From contig JAOVFP010000011.1 of the NCBI GenBank assembly GCA_025738555.1, positions 4,340,001-4,404,000 of the forward strand: DNA of 64,000 nt. Direction: 5' to 3'. The position numbers were made by a program, and so were the translations under genes. This DNA comes from Cyathus striatus. Taxonomy: Eukaryota > Basidiomycota > Agaricomycetes > Agaricales > Nidulariaceae. Under the pieces are notes generated by a model. The model did not search any database and was not told the origin of the DNA. It was given only the letters and a program-made list of their open reading frames with translations. This document shows, piece after piece, positions 9,929-21,788 of this stretch (position 1 is its first letter; every line of letters starts with the position of its first letter).

Positions 9929-10847
9929 ATGTTCACTCGCTACGCCCTTACTGCTCTTGTCGCACTTGTTTCGACTCAAGTTGCCCTCGCAGAAGTGACT
10001 CCTAGCGAGCCTGGTCCTAATGCCTCCTACACTGCTGGCAAAACATGCAGGGTTACCTGGGAAGCCGACACCGAGTCAACGACTGCCTGGAAGAATATGG
10101 CAATCCAGTTGATGTCTGGAAGCAACTTCGACATGCAACATGTGACCAGTAGAGCTATTTCTCTACAATTTTTACTCATCGTCTGATCGTCATGAATAGC
10201 TGTTGCCTCTGCTCAAGATGGAACCGTCGCTGGTGTCGTGGAATACACATGCCCAGAGGTACGCCACTTTTAATATATGGGCTATATTCACCCTGTTTTT
10301 TAACGCATCTTTCTGACTTTCCGCCCAGGTTACCCCTTACTCGAACATTTACTTCTACCAGTTCACTGCCACCAGCGCAGACACCAAAGCTTGGACGACA
10401 CGTTTCACAATCACCTCCCCTACTGGAGAGACCACCGACCCGGCAAATAAAGTCCAACCTAATTCTGGAGACGCCATCCCATGGGGTGTTGGTACCCTTG
10501 TTGACCCCTCGCAGGCCGTTGCACCCCCAGCCTCTGCTGGTGGCTCTGGCTCAACAGGTTCCTCTGCTGCGGCAAGCGCCTCGACTACCGCCGCGACTGG
10601 CACCTCAACTAGCACCGCAACTGGAGCTACCGGATCGTCCTCTGCCGCTGTTGCCGGTGCCACTACCTCCTCTTCCAAGGCAATCTCTTCAAGCGCCAGC
10701 GTGCGTTCTTCATCCACCTCGTCTGCTGCGGCTGCAGCAGCATCAGGCACCACAGAAACAATCAATAATGGTGCCCTCAGCAACATGGTCAACTCCCATG
10801 TCCTCCAAGTCGCTCTTCTCTTCTCTGCTACGGCGTTGTTCCTATAG
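9929..10847 (+). CDS. Ser/Thr-rich GPI-anchored cell-surface protein (Kre9/Knh1-like N-domain)
   Basis: Predicted secreted protein of 265 residues. Exons: 9929-10148, 10200-10258, 10329-10847. Residues 1-21 form a signal peptide ending at about VALA. The following ~110 residues (VTPSEPGPNASYTAG, TWEAD, IQLMSG, VVEYTCPEV, FTITSPTG) match the Ig-like domain of the Ser/Thr-rich GPI-anchored membrane family (Kre9/KNH). Residues from about 140 to 240 are almost only Ser, Thr, Ala and Gly, suited to O-glycosylation. The C-terminus is hydrophobic (VALLFSATALFL), as required for GPI anchor addition, with a candidate omega site near INNGALSN. It likely sits in the wall or outer plasma membrane. It interrupts the 7TM array. 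A longer ORF in another frame over exon 3 is a shadow. Confidence 0.85.
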
Positions 10848-12387
10848 TCACTCACACCCTCCATATACTTTGATACCTTTTTTTCATGACTCATATAATG
10901 ATTCACTTTCCGCCATGAGTATCTACAGACGCACCTGCTTTATCTAGATATCATGTTAATCATTATAGTCTTGTCGTCGTTATCCCCGGGTTTATGTTTC
11001 GCTATACGGGCACGGATACCAATATGGACGATTTGGACGATTTCTTTATTTGGACTTAAAACCTTGGGCTTTCATCTTCTGGTGGTTTATGTGATGGATA
11101 TTTTACAACTTTTCTCTCGGAACCTCGCATTCAGTAATATTAATACACTTCAGCATGATTGGTGGAATAGTAGACATTGTGTATGATGCTTCAAGTTCAG
11201 GGACGGTTATGCTATTTAATTATAGACAGTTCGTTTTGGGAAGTGCGTACCGACTGTTTGCTATCATTCGTCCTTGAAGCTAGAGGACTAGGCGTCAGTG
11301 CGGCTACGAGATAGTACTTACGAGTGGCTACGTCAGTGCACAAGTTACACACCGCTTCTCAAGCAGAGAAAACTGCGCGATAACTCCGACTCTCATCGAC
11401 CTGTGATTGCACGGAGCCCCTTTTCCCAGTACCTTGAACTCGCTCAACTTTCACAACCAGCGAATTTGCACGAGCCTATAGTCTGGAGCGCGAGAGCGCT
11501 ACGCGGACCGTAGCATCAACGACATCAACTGTTGATCCTGGGTTAACATTTTGTGGAAATATGCAATTTCGTTGTTCTCGGACGTCTCTTTCGGGCCTGT
11601 GTCTGTTACAATCGGGATTTTCCCTCCTTTTACTCGACTGAGGCCTGTCCTCTCATGGGTGTCCGGGATTGTATTCTTCGAAGGAAGGATCGACCTACGT
11701 AATCCTTTAAAGTTAAACGCCTGTCTAGAAGAACTATTTTGAGAACCTGGAGGGATGGTAAGAAATGGAGGTGATATATGTATGTACTGTTGAACGACTG
11801 GTAGATTTAATCCATAGATGACAGGAAAGCTGCGGACGGTTTCAGCCTATGGTAAATTTCAATAATCAGATGGAAAGGCCTTAACTGGCCTCAAGTATCC
11901 CCGGCGAAAATCCAGACCGAGTCCAACAAGGTCCAACTGTGGTAAGTCACCCTGTTATTTCTCAGCCGGAAGCGGGTAGCGCTTGGTATTTGGCCCTTGG
12001 GAAGTTACAAAGTTATCCCTAGTTATCCTCATCGTCGTCTAGTGAGGCAAGCGCTAGATTGATCTCAGACATCAGATTTCCACCACGCTGACCGCATGTA
12101 AAGTAACCTTACCAAAACCTTACGCTAACGCTACTTTTTATGATTTTTCTCAATCTTCTTTTCCATCTCGTGTAACGTGTTCAGGTTTGCCCTGGCGTCG
12201 AGCCTGGGGTACACTTCTCTATTCATTTCTCCTTCTCTCTGCTATACTTAATAGTTCTCTTCTGTCGTTACAGAGTTTCTTTCTCTTCGGTTTCCTCCAT
12301 TTCAAGTTCAAGTATCTGTCTTTACAACACGCGCCAAGAGGTATCCGGGTAAAAGCTAGATTCTCATGCACCAGACGTTAGTTTAGG
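10848..12387. other. Intergenic, 1.5 kb, nothing recognised
   Basis: Contains only short ORFs lacking motif or splice support. The part from about 12180 is probably the promoter and 5' leader of 7TM copy 3 (pyrimidine-rich). Confidence 0.45.
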
Positions 12388-13713
12388 ATGGTGAATGCTA
12401 AAGATCCGGAGGTTCAGATTAAAAGTATGTTTCTTTGTTGATCTTGTATTTTTGTGCTTTCTGAGATACCGATTGTTAGTTACTTCTGCTGTGTGTACGT
12501 CTGTGGCCTTTGTGACCACGCTATATCGCATATATGCGAGAAGGTATCGGCTTTGGGTGGATGATGTACGTGAGGACTTGCTTTCATGGTGGGTGCCATC
12601 CTGACGAGGGTTTAGGGATTCGCGTTGGTTTCAATGGCTTCCATCATCATCCAAATGGTAGCTATATTCATGCCCATTACCAATCCTCGTATGTGTATAG
12701 TTCGGTGCTTTTAAATTGTGTTCTGAAAACGCTGCTTTTGTAGCACGGCACAGTGGTGTCATTCGATACTACCTCATGGCGAATGCATTCTATGCGGTTA
12801 TCTGGTAATTCCTTGCGCTTATTATTATTCAGTTTTGTGTATACTTACCCAAGCACTTACACAGGAATGCTCGCCTATCCATTCTATTTTCTTTGATTCG
12901 CATTGATCCTGACCCACGACGTCAGACGATAACACTATACATCTGCGTTTTATACTTTGTCGCTTTCGTAGTTCTTCTCCTTCAGCTGTTGTGGGTCTGC
13001 GAGCCGCAGGGCTCTGAGTGGAAGGACATGCCGGTTCCGCAGTGTAGCTTGACAGATCAGGTTGCGATTCTGCAGTTGGCTTGTGAGTTGAGTGTCGTTA
13101 TAGCCGTACTGTGAACTGATTGTGTAAAAGCGGACATCACGGCGGACCTTTTTCTTCTAATCTTACCAGTCCGCCTATTCGTTGTACTCCATGACAAATG
13201 GCTCCGATACCGACTTATCATGATATTCTCAACCTGCGTGGCAACAACGGTCGTATCCTTAGTACACGCGGCGTTTATCCTGAACAGAACAGGCGTGAAA
13301 GAAGTCATCGCTGCCGTAGTTGAAGTGAGTCCATTAAAAACCTACTCAAATTAAAAACCCTAAACAGCCGGACAAAGGACTGCGTTTCATTGGTCGTATG
13401 CAACTTGCCCGTTATCACGCCCGCTTTGATAAAGCTCGACCAGAGTGTCGAAGAGCGGAGGGAGCTGACGATGCCTTCTTTTATGATTTTTGCGAATGCA
13501 AACAAAGGGGAGGAGACGACGTTTCGGTTGTCAAATTTGAGGACACGGGATTTGGAGGATGGGGATGTGGATATGGGTACTGATACGGAGAATGGGAATT
13601 CGGATGCGGCAAATAGTTTGGGAAAGACTACGGTGGGGTATATGGAGTCGGTTACTTTTGGTGCGAAAGCGTCTAGTACACATGGTCGGTTAGATTTAGG
13701 AGACGCATCGTAG
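12388..13713 (+). CDS. Pth11/fungal rhodopsin-like 7TM protein, copy 3
   Basis: Intact paralogue of 334 residues. Exons: 12388-12424, 12480-12565, 12616-12688, 12744-12804, 12865-13082, 13131-13324, 13378-13713. Exon lengths 86, 73, 61 and 194 equal those of copy 1, and phases are identical. Key motifs are RRYRLWVDD after TM1, LWVCEPQGSEWKD after TM4 (one codon longer than copy 1), and VVCNLPV in TM7. The cytoplasmic tail is longer (about 95 residues), acidic and Gly/Asp-rich, starting with MPSFMIFANANK, so the PSFMIFA motif is shared with copy 1. Function is inferred as surface sensing. Confidence 0.8.
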
Positions 13714-14532
13714 GTGTGTACATTTTGTGGTAATATTTAATTTGCCATAGATATTTTGAGCCTTGACGGTGTATTGAGTAGCTGGAAGTACCAACTTGCA
13801 GGGAACGTTGACATCGAGTAAAGTTATTGCTGTTTTCTTTGCACCCAGGGCTGTCTTTTCGTGTCGTCCTCTGTCAGAGTTTAGCAGCTAACTGTACAGA
13901 TTACGACAAGTGAGCCCCATTGTTTATAGCAGAGTCAGGCAGATGGAGAACGCAGTACCGTGCTAAGGAGTCACTAGCTGTTGACCTGTTGACCTGTTGA
14001 GCTGCGAGCTGCGTTCGGCGCGCTGGTCCGGGGATGCCGTGCGTGCCGGTTGTTCTCGCGGTCACAAGGTTTCTTTTCCTCTCCCTCGAATTGTTGCTTT
14101 CTTTTCATGAACTATGCCTCATTTTAGCCACCATCAACATGGGGAACCACTGCGCGCTATCAATGTCGTAGTATCCTGCTTAATAACCCGGCTAAAGCTC
14201 GACAGTCTAGGAGGCAAAAGACAATAAACGCCACACTGGCTGTAATGTGTGCACCAAGGACCGTCTGGATCCTAGGCATGCAGTGGGCATCGATGCTTAA
14301 GCATTCCTTTTTCGGAGAAAACATGTTATCCTGAATTTGAAGTAGGACACCTGTTCGCCTCATCAATCGGACGCCCGAAAGTACCATGTCTGAATGTCTT
14401 CTTCTTATGGACCGGTGACTCCGACTACTGCAACTTAACAGCACTCAGCTGTTTTTATTTCCACACATCCTTTCATCCCGGCATGCTACTTATACTTGCC
14501 TTCAATGACTATCGCACTCTTTCACACCGGCC
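13714..14532. other. Intergenic between 7TM copies 3 and 4
   Basis: No gene supported. A short ORF at 14160-14444 on the minus strand has no recognisable domain. Confidence 0.4.
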
Positions 14533-15764
14533 ATGAAGCAACCAGTACCTGTCCAGGGTGCGTACCTTTGCCTTTTCTTTTCTGACTTGACAAAGGATTG
14601 ACTGTTATCTGCTCTACAGTTGCATCTGCAGTATGCACATCAGTGGCGATATGTTCAACCATATACCGACTCTATGCACGGCGCAAACGTCTTCGATACG
14701 ATGATGTGCGTCATACCCCATAATACCCTTAAACCCAGCTGACAATCCCTAGGGCTTCGCTCTATTCTCCATGCTCGTCCTCTGCGTCCAAATGTCCGCC
14801 ATCTTCGTCGAACCCAGTAAGCCCCTCAGCCCCATCCATCTAGCGTTAATCTCACACGTTCCCAGCTACCAAGACAGGCGTTACGAGATCGTACATACTA
14901 GACATAACATTCTACGTCGTCCTCTGGTGAGTTCACTCCCCCTCTACCTCCTATCAACTCTAACCCTCATACAGGTCCGCACGCCTCTCCATCCTCTGCT
15001 CGGTAATCCGCATCCAGCCAAGCTCACGGCGCCGCCGCATAATGACATCTCTCGTCCCCCTCTTCCTCGCAGCCTGCCTCGTGTTGATAGGGCAGCTATT
15101 CTGGATATGCGAGTCACAGGAAGAGTGGAAAAGGCAGGAGGTGCCCCAGTGTGCGCTTACGCGACAAGTGGCCGTTTTTCAACTCGTTTGTACGTTAACC
15201 CCTCGTTCAATATTACTCTTTTAGATTATGTGGAGCTGACATGAGTTGGGTATAGCCGATATCGTGGCGGATTTGATTCTGCTGCTTTCCCCGCTGCAGC
15301 TGTTTCTCCTCCTTCAGGATTTATGGTTAAGATATCGACTCGCGCTTATATTCTCAACATGTATTATGACTACCATCGTTTCCCTCGTCCATGCTGCGTA
15401 CATCTTAAACCACGAAGGACCGAAGATTATCATCGTCGGAGTAGTCGAAGTCTGTCTTCTTTTCTCCTTATATATCTTCTTAAACTAACGAAGCACAAAG
15501 GACTCCGTCTCACTCATAATATGCAATTTCCCCATCATCGCAGCCGCCTTCCTCCGATTGAGCGACAAGATGGCGTCGAATAGGCACAACATGAATGACC
15601 CCACATCCATCCGCTTTGCACGAGCTTTTACCATGGCTCCTATAGGAGATGAAGAACAAAGGACAATGGGAGAGGCGTACATCGTGATACCTAATGAACC
15701 TGCATTCCCCGAGAAAGCACTCACAAGAGATACAAAATCTGATCTATGGACGCAATCATTATGA
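14533..15764 (+). CDS. Pth11/fungal rhodopsin-like 7TM protein, copy 4
   Basis: Intact paralogue of 302 residues. Exons: 14533-14557, 14620-14705, 14753-14816, 14866-14926, 14975-15189, 15256-15449, 15501-15764. Phases equal those of copies 1 and 3. Exon 3 is three codons shorter, which shortens the loop after TM2 (IFVEPS). Motifs: RRKRLRYDD after TM1, FWICESQEEWKRQ after TM4, IICNFPI in TM7. The C-tail is the most divergent: it lacks the PSFMIFA motif of the other three copies and ends DLWTQSL, so signalling partners may differ. Codon use is more GC-rich than in copies 1 and 2. Confidence 0.8.
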
Positions 15765-16173
15765 CAACGACCCCACCTCTCTTCTGCTCACCATTCGAAC
15801 TTCTGTATCATATTTTTGGGCAATATTGTTATGTATTTTAGGCTAGCATTTAGCATCATCTTCCTACTGTATTCACCAACGACACCATTGAACTCCCGCT
15901 CTATAACCTACATATGTATAATTAGTACTGTACCGCTCTCCAATGTAAATATAGTTTGGAACTGCACACTTCTCTCAACTGAGACGCATCGCCTCATCAG
16001 CAAAAGCTACCAAATGCTTCCAACGCACTAAATGGCGCAGCACACGCGATATACAGCCCACAGCAGAGAAAGCAAAAATAAGCAATACACGATTTTATTA
16101 AGTACGTATGGACCCAGGGGCTGCCAACAGCAACAAAACTCATCTTATGTAGTATAATAATAACATCCTCCAC
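15765..16173. other. Convergent intergenic region (7TM copy 4 / STT3)
   Basis: Two genes meet tail to tail here. Nothing coding is supported; it should hold both 3' UTRs. Confidence 0.45.
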
Positions 16174-19084
16174 CTACGCAACAACAGCCCTCCTCCTCGG
16201 GACAGGCTTACTCCGCTTCCGCTTCTTACCCTGTGCGAACGCATTCGCAGTTTTGAGGTCGCGTCCTAGCAGGTCTTCTTTCTTCACCTGGAAGATGCGG
16301 ACAATCCAGTTTTCGGATGTGAAAGCTTCGTCTGTGGGCGATGTGTTAGCATCAAAGAATGGAAGAATCGGAGAGGTGAGTATGTTATTCACCGAGATAG
16401 TCGAGCGTAGGCCCCACTTTGGGGACCTGCTGCTGTCGAACGCGGTCCATTGCCTGATTTCCGCCAAACAGCTCCGCATATCTACATCCGCCGATATGTA
16501 ATTAACACCAATCCACCCGGGGGTAATCAACAAGACTCACCGATAGTAAGACATCTTGTACATCAAGCTGTTCTTCATCGTCTGCGACGCCCTCTCATCA
16601 ACGCGGTACTCGCCGGCAGGAGTGAAGTAGTTGCTCTCTTGGATCTCATCGGGCCATACACCCTGTGCGATACGGACCATCCATAAGAATTTGTTGATAT
16701 CGTCGCCAGAGTATCCGATCAGACCACCGAAGATTACAAGGACGTAGTCAACATCATGTTTGCGCAGGATGGGGTAGGCGACTTCTTCGCTGCTTGACAT
16801 AGCTTTGCCGACAGTGGCAATGTGGGCTGCAGAGTACATCGTCAGGGCTAACTCTACATGTGAAGATGGGGGACATACTATTGTTCCATGTATTATTATC
16901 AACCAATGTAGGGCGATCAGCCATACCAGCAATCTGATACCCGTAATCCCACCAACTCATAACCACAGCGTCCTGTGGCGTATTCTGCCTAAGCCAATAA
17001 TACGCCTCACGGAAGTCATCAATGATATGTTGACTCCCGTCAGGATTGCTAGAAGCAAGCACTACGGAGGGAGACGAGTACGCGCTGGAAGTGACCCACG
17101 TACAGTGGAAAACGAAGAAAATGAGTAGGCCAAGCGCATTGAAGATCACAACAAGACGGGTGTCAAGACCGAAGATCCCCTTTGGCACTTCACTTGAACC
17201 TTTCTTTTTAGGTGCAGCGCCTGCAAGCTCAGAGAGCGCAGTGAAAGCAGGAGAGGTACCTGCAGCAGAAGCGTTAACCGCGGCAGCGGCTTTTTTCGCC
17301 TTCTTCGTCTGGGCGGGAGAAGCAGGTGCAGAAGAAGCTCCGTTGGTAACTGCTGCAGGAGTAGGTGTTTCGATCTCCTCTGCTTCTGGCTCTTTAGGAT
17401 CAATGTACGTATCCAAAAGAGTTGAGAGAGCAATTGCGGAAGCAACACACACGACGGGGGTGAGCGTGAGCATCAAGCGCACCATGACTCCTGCGAAGTA
17501 ACTAGCCATGACCGAGTAGATGATCACGAAGAGGTGCTCGTCGCGGAGCTCTTTGAAGCACATGACAACACCAGCAGGGAAGAGGAAAATCAGGAACTGG
17601 AGGTCCATGAAGAACGACGGCCATGCAGTGGGCTGATGCTCGGATACGGAAGCGATGATAGGGATGTATCTGTAATGAAAGGTGTCAGAACGGATGTAGA
17701 TTAGATATTAAATGTGTCTGACTTTTTAGCGTATCCAGTGTCCCAGAGGGAATAGAAACGTCCTGTCCAGGGTGCGATCCACCCTTTGTAGGTCAACAAG
17801 ACGAACGCGAAGAATCCGAGGACTCCAGTTGCAATGAGAGCAATGTAGAGCAGACGTTGGAATTGAGCGGAAGAAACATGTGAGCGGACGAGTTGGACGA
17901 AAGCCACGATTTGGAGGAGACCGAATACACCTGCAGACGGATTTAGACTGGTAAATGTAGCAAGGGTGGAGTGAACTTACCGAGTGCACCCATATGCTCG
18001 CTAGTGCTGACTGGCTGGAAGCCGACGAATGGCACTTGCATGGATGAAAGGGTGCCAACAGCGTACCAGGACGAATATGCGACATAGAGACGACTGGAGT
18101 AGCGGCCCATAAGGATAAGAACGAGGGCATGAAGAGGAATCATATTCGTGATGAATACATAACCACCTAAGTTGGAGATGTCAGTTCTTAACTGAGAGTA
18201 TAGCGTAGATGAAAGAGCACACCCCAAGCAGCCACCATGTAGAAGTAGAATACAGCAGCGACGGTTCCGAAGAGCGCACTACCCTGTTTCAAAGCTTTAA
18301 TCCAACAGTAGAAAGTAAACATGAGAAGGAAGATGGCAATAGCTTCGTTATCGTAAGAACCGGCGACGGAACGAGAGATGTAACCAGGAACAATGCCAAT
18401 GAAGGCAGCAGCAAGAAGACCTGCACTCTCATCTTTCATTTCTTTCGTAAACCTAAAAATAGAGCATTAGAAGGGGAAAACAAGCGTCACATGAACGTAC
18501 ATATACGTTGCCCAAGCTGTAAAAGCGCTGAAGCCTGGTGCAAGAAGCACACAGACGTTTCTGATGTCGACGGGGAGGTTGAAGAAGTGGAGAATGTTGT
18601 AGATGACGCCGCTGGTAGCCATAAGGCCAGGGTACACTGTGCCACCTACGACACGGCCAAGAGGGTACCATGCAGTAGGATCGAACCAATTCCAGAATTC
18701 CTACGGATGAGAATCAGTACTTCGCCGGTTAGATTTTCAACTAGCTCAAAGTACACACATAGAAGCCTTTTGAAGCAAGAACTCTCGTTGCGCGACTGAA
18801 ACCCTCAATTCAGAGCCCTGTTGCATATAGAACCATGCCAAGTTACTCACTAGTTGAACCACGGGTCACTAGAACACCGTCATTAGCATGATGTCCGCAA
18901 ATCCCCCATGAGAGAAGAGAACGCACAATTCATGGATGATACTTTCAAAGTTGATGACAGCGAACAAACGAGAGGCGATAGCTGCGCCAGAGATGAATGC
19001 AAGGGCAACAATGCGCAGCAGTGAAGCTGTATTCGATATTGTCGACTGGGAGAAGTCGGAAGGGAGCGAGTAGGCCGTCGTCAT
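16174..19084 (-). CDS. STT3: Dolichyl-diphosphooligosaccharide-protein glycosyltransferase subunit STT3
   Basis: Catalytic subunit of the ER oligosaccharyltransferase, moving the dolichol-linked glycan to Asn in N-x-S/T sequons. Eleven exons on the minus strand: 19084-18927, 18868-18851, 18795-18759, 18700-18501, 18452-18223, 18166-17981, 17930-17723, 17669-16879, 16826-16541, 16481-16393, 16331-16174; 786 residues. Diagnostic motifs are HEFDPWFNYR (about residues 51-60, first lumenal loop), SVSEHQP (353-359), and the invariant acceptor-binding WWDYG (585-589). About 13 membrane helices precede the lumenal C-domain. An Ala/Lys/Pro-rich stretch at about 445-510 interrupts the region before the last helix. 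The DPWFN segment comes from an 18-nt micro-exon. The start is the first ATG before YSLPSDF. Confidence 0.93.
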
Positions 19085-19334
19085 GGCCGACGGTGAGGAA
19101 GAGTAGATCGTCCTGTGATAGTGATGATAGTTGAGAACGAGGAAGACAGTGGGCAGGGGAGTAGAGGATACCTGATGGATGCGCGTGGAAGTCGACGTGT
19201 CCGTATCCTCTGCCGATGGCTGCTATTTTGGGTGATTACATAGGCACATCTTAAAATAAACCGACCTCCCCTGAACTTTCGACTCTTTCGATTCTCTCTT
19301 ACTTATCTTCGCCTTAATCATTTAGACTTTAATT
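19085..19334. promoter_or_regulatory. Divergent promoter, STT3 / F-box gene 1
   Basis: Only 250 bp separate two start codons facing away from each other, so control elements are probably shared. No clear TATA box. Confidence 0.45.
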
Positions 19335-21123
19335 ATGAGTAGCGGCGCTCTCAGAGATCCATTAAAAGAGGAATTTATTGTGTACGCCACTCAGATTCTA
19401 CTGTTCTGGAGCTCCATACTCAAAATTTTACTTCTGCAGTGCTCCTCACGAGACATGCCAGTCCTGCGGCAATTCTAGCGGACCAAAGTTTTTTCTTACC
19501 GCACTCAAAGGGCCATCAAATGGGCATCGAGACAATATTATTCCAAAGGACGAAGAGTACGATTCAGTGCTGTCAAACATCTCCTACGCAAGTGCGGAGT
19601 TGGGCCGTTTGGATGAGGAGATTGCTTATGTTCAGCAATCGCTCGCAGCACTCCAGCAGCGGAAGGAAGTCGTTCAGAAGTTTAAATTTCAGGAGGAAAG
19701 CTATTTCTCGCCAATACGAAGATTGCCACAGGAAATCTTGCGTCACATATTCTATCTTGATCATCTTGATCATCTTGACATTGGAGTTGTGGCTAGCCAT
19801 CCCAAGGCACATATACGAGTGATTACTCAAGTATCATCTTACTGGCGCTGGGTGGCAGAGTCCTATCCGCTTCTATGGTCTACCTTTTATGCCTTCTTCC
19901 CGACAGAGGAATGGAGACCTTTGGTGGGATCTATGATAGAGAAGTGCATAAAGTTGTCAAAAGAACTGCCTCTGGATGTCAGGTTCGGAGCTTCATGTGA
20001 TCCAAATCTTTTAGAGGATCGCTGTTTTCAGGTACTCATGCAATCTGCGTATAGATGGAAAAAGCTCTACTGTGCCAATCATAATCTTTTTGACGCCATT
20101 TCGGCAAGCGTATCCGTATTTCCCCGTCTGAGGTCATTGGAGCTCTATGAAATTCACCACTCGTTTTCTCTTAATCCAGCTCCAGAACTCACGGAGATTA
20201 CGGTCTATCACGCCAAACAGTTAAACATCAGTATAACATCTCAGGCGGCTCCATCACTTACTCGTCTCACCCTCAATTTTGTGTCTGACCCTCTCGCAGT
20301 ATTCAGTGACCTATCCTGGTCACATATAACTCACTTAACATCTGATATGGGTCTCAATGGTGAACTCTTCGTATTACTTAGAAACATGCCTAATCTCGTC
20401 TTCTTGAGCTTTAACGGGATTACCAGAGTGATCGAACCTATCACACTTCCGCAACTCCAAACGCTTACGCTGGGCAGACAGGTCGGCTTCCAAGGAGGTA
20501 CAATTGAGATCGCATCATTCACGACGCCTCGCCTCAAGAATCTGTACTTGGACAGAAATATCAATACAGACGATATTTTACAGTTCCTTCGTCGATCGCA
20601 GTGTCCTCTAGAAGAGCTGAAAGTTACAGATGAGACTCTAGACGAACGTTGGGGCGCTGATGAACTAAGAAATGTGAAAAAACTGTGCTTAAGCGCGCCA
20701 CGTTCGATTTATGATGATCTTTACTGGCTGACACGGAGCAGCGGCACGCTCTCTAACGATGATGAAGATGCCGAGAACGTAGAGGATGTTGAAACTCTGT
20801 TTCCTCAGCTAGAGACACTTGACCTTGAAGACATAAATTGCGCAGCAGATGTTGACTTTGCCAAGGAATTGATAACCATGCTCGCCTCACGTCTTCCACC
20901 TATCAATCAAGCTGCACCAGTGGAAGCAAGAACTGATACAGACGTTAATGATTTGGTATGCCACCTAAAGTCTGCAACGGTGATTCTCAAACATCAAGTG
21001 CGAAATGAAGATGCCTTATCAACTCTGAGGGACTTCCTGCGCTCGGATATTGTACGGCAGCCTGGTGTTCGTGTCTCCGTAGGATATTCCGATCTTGACT
21101 CCACCTTCATTGACCTGTTGTGA
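19335..21123 (+). CDS. F-box-like LRR protein with N-terminal CxxCG motif, tandem copy 1
   Basis: Likely substrate-recognition subunit of an SCF-type ubiquitin ligase, typical of the large mushroom F-box families. Exons 19335-19381 and 19440-21123 give 576 residues. Order: short N-terminus, APHETCQSCGNSSGPKF (about 17-33), a coiled coil (LGRLDEEIAYVQQSLAALQQRK), the F-box-like PIRRLPQEILRHIFY with a following Trp-rich helix, then degenerate LRRs up to the C-terminus. The start at 19335 was chosen because splicing at GT 19382 joins EEFIV to APHETC in frame, and the paralogue downstream splits at the same codon. Earlier in-frame extension without ATG is not needed. The paralogue copy lies 665 bp downstream. 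Confidence 0.75.
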
Positions 21124-21788
21124 GAAGGTTTATACCCCAGTTTCACTCAAGAGTTACCACATACCACAAAGATGCCGGATATAATGATGAGTTGTGTACC
21201 GTGATTGCTCATTTACATACCTATAAAGTAGATTAAGTATACTACGTCCAAGTGCTCAAGGTTCTTTATGCCCTTCATTACTTAACTACTAAGAGCATGA
21301 AGGAGATTCACTGCCATCAAGTTGTCGTGTCGCTCCCAGTTATTATATAATGGCTACATCAGGGGTATGTATTAGTGCTACGAAGGAGCTGAGGCTAGTG
21401 AACAAATCGTGTACTCACTGTTCAATTACCAGCAAGTTACCAGTACTGTTATTCATACAACCTGATTATACGTTCAAACGCCGCTATACCGTATGTTAGC
21501 ATTCCTATAGTACTTATGCATATTTTTCACTCAATTTACTATCATGCTCCAGGCAACGGTGATCTTCAATGAAAAATTAAGGGGCCAGGCTTGTAAACTA
21601 AGGGCCTTCCTGCTTGTGTACACCTGTGTATACCTCTGAGCTAAACGATTCAATACAAAGTTACAAACACAACTATTCAAATAATTACCACCACGTTCGA
21701 ACCGCGTTGCTACTTGCTACACGAGTACATTGTCAACGTAACGACCCCCCCCCCCCTTTCTCTCCAAGTTTTTCTTTTACTTCCAAAT
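21124..21788. other. Intergenic between the F-box copies; C12 run at 21745-21756
   Basis: No gene supported. A run of 12 C is a likely site of length variation and sequencing error. Confidence 0.4.

Noticed and set aside
10192..10947. 251-codon Pro/Leu/Arg-rich ORF on the plus strand
   Set aside because: Out-of-frame shadow of the GPI-protein exon 3; the spliced frame has a signal peptide, family domain and GPI signal.
17046..17501. 151-codon ORF antisense to STT3
   Set aside because: Mirrors the Ala/Lys-rich part of STT3, whose frame is supported by WWDYG and SVSEHQP.
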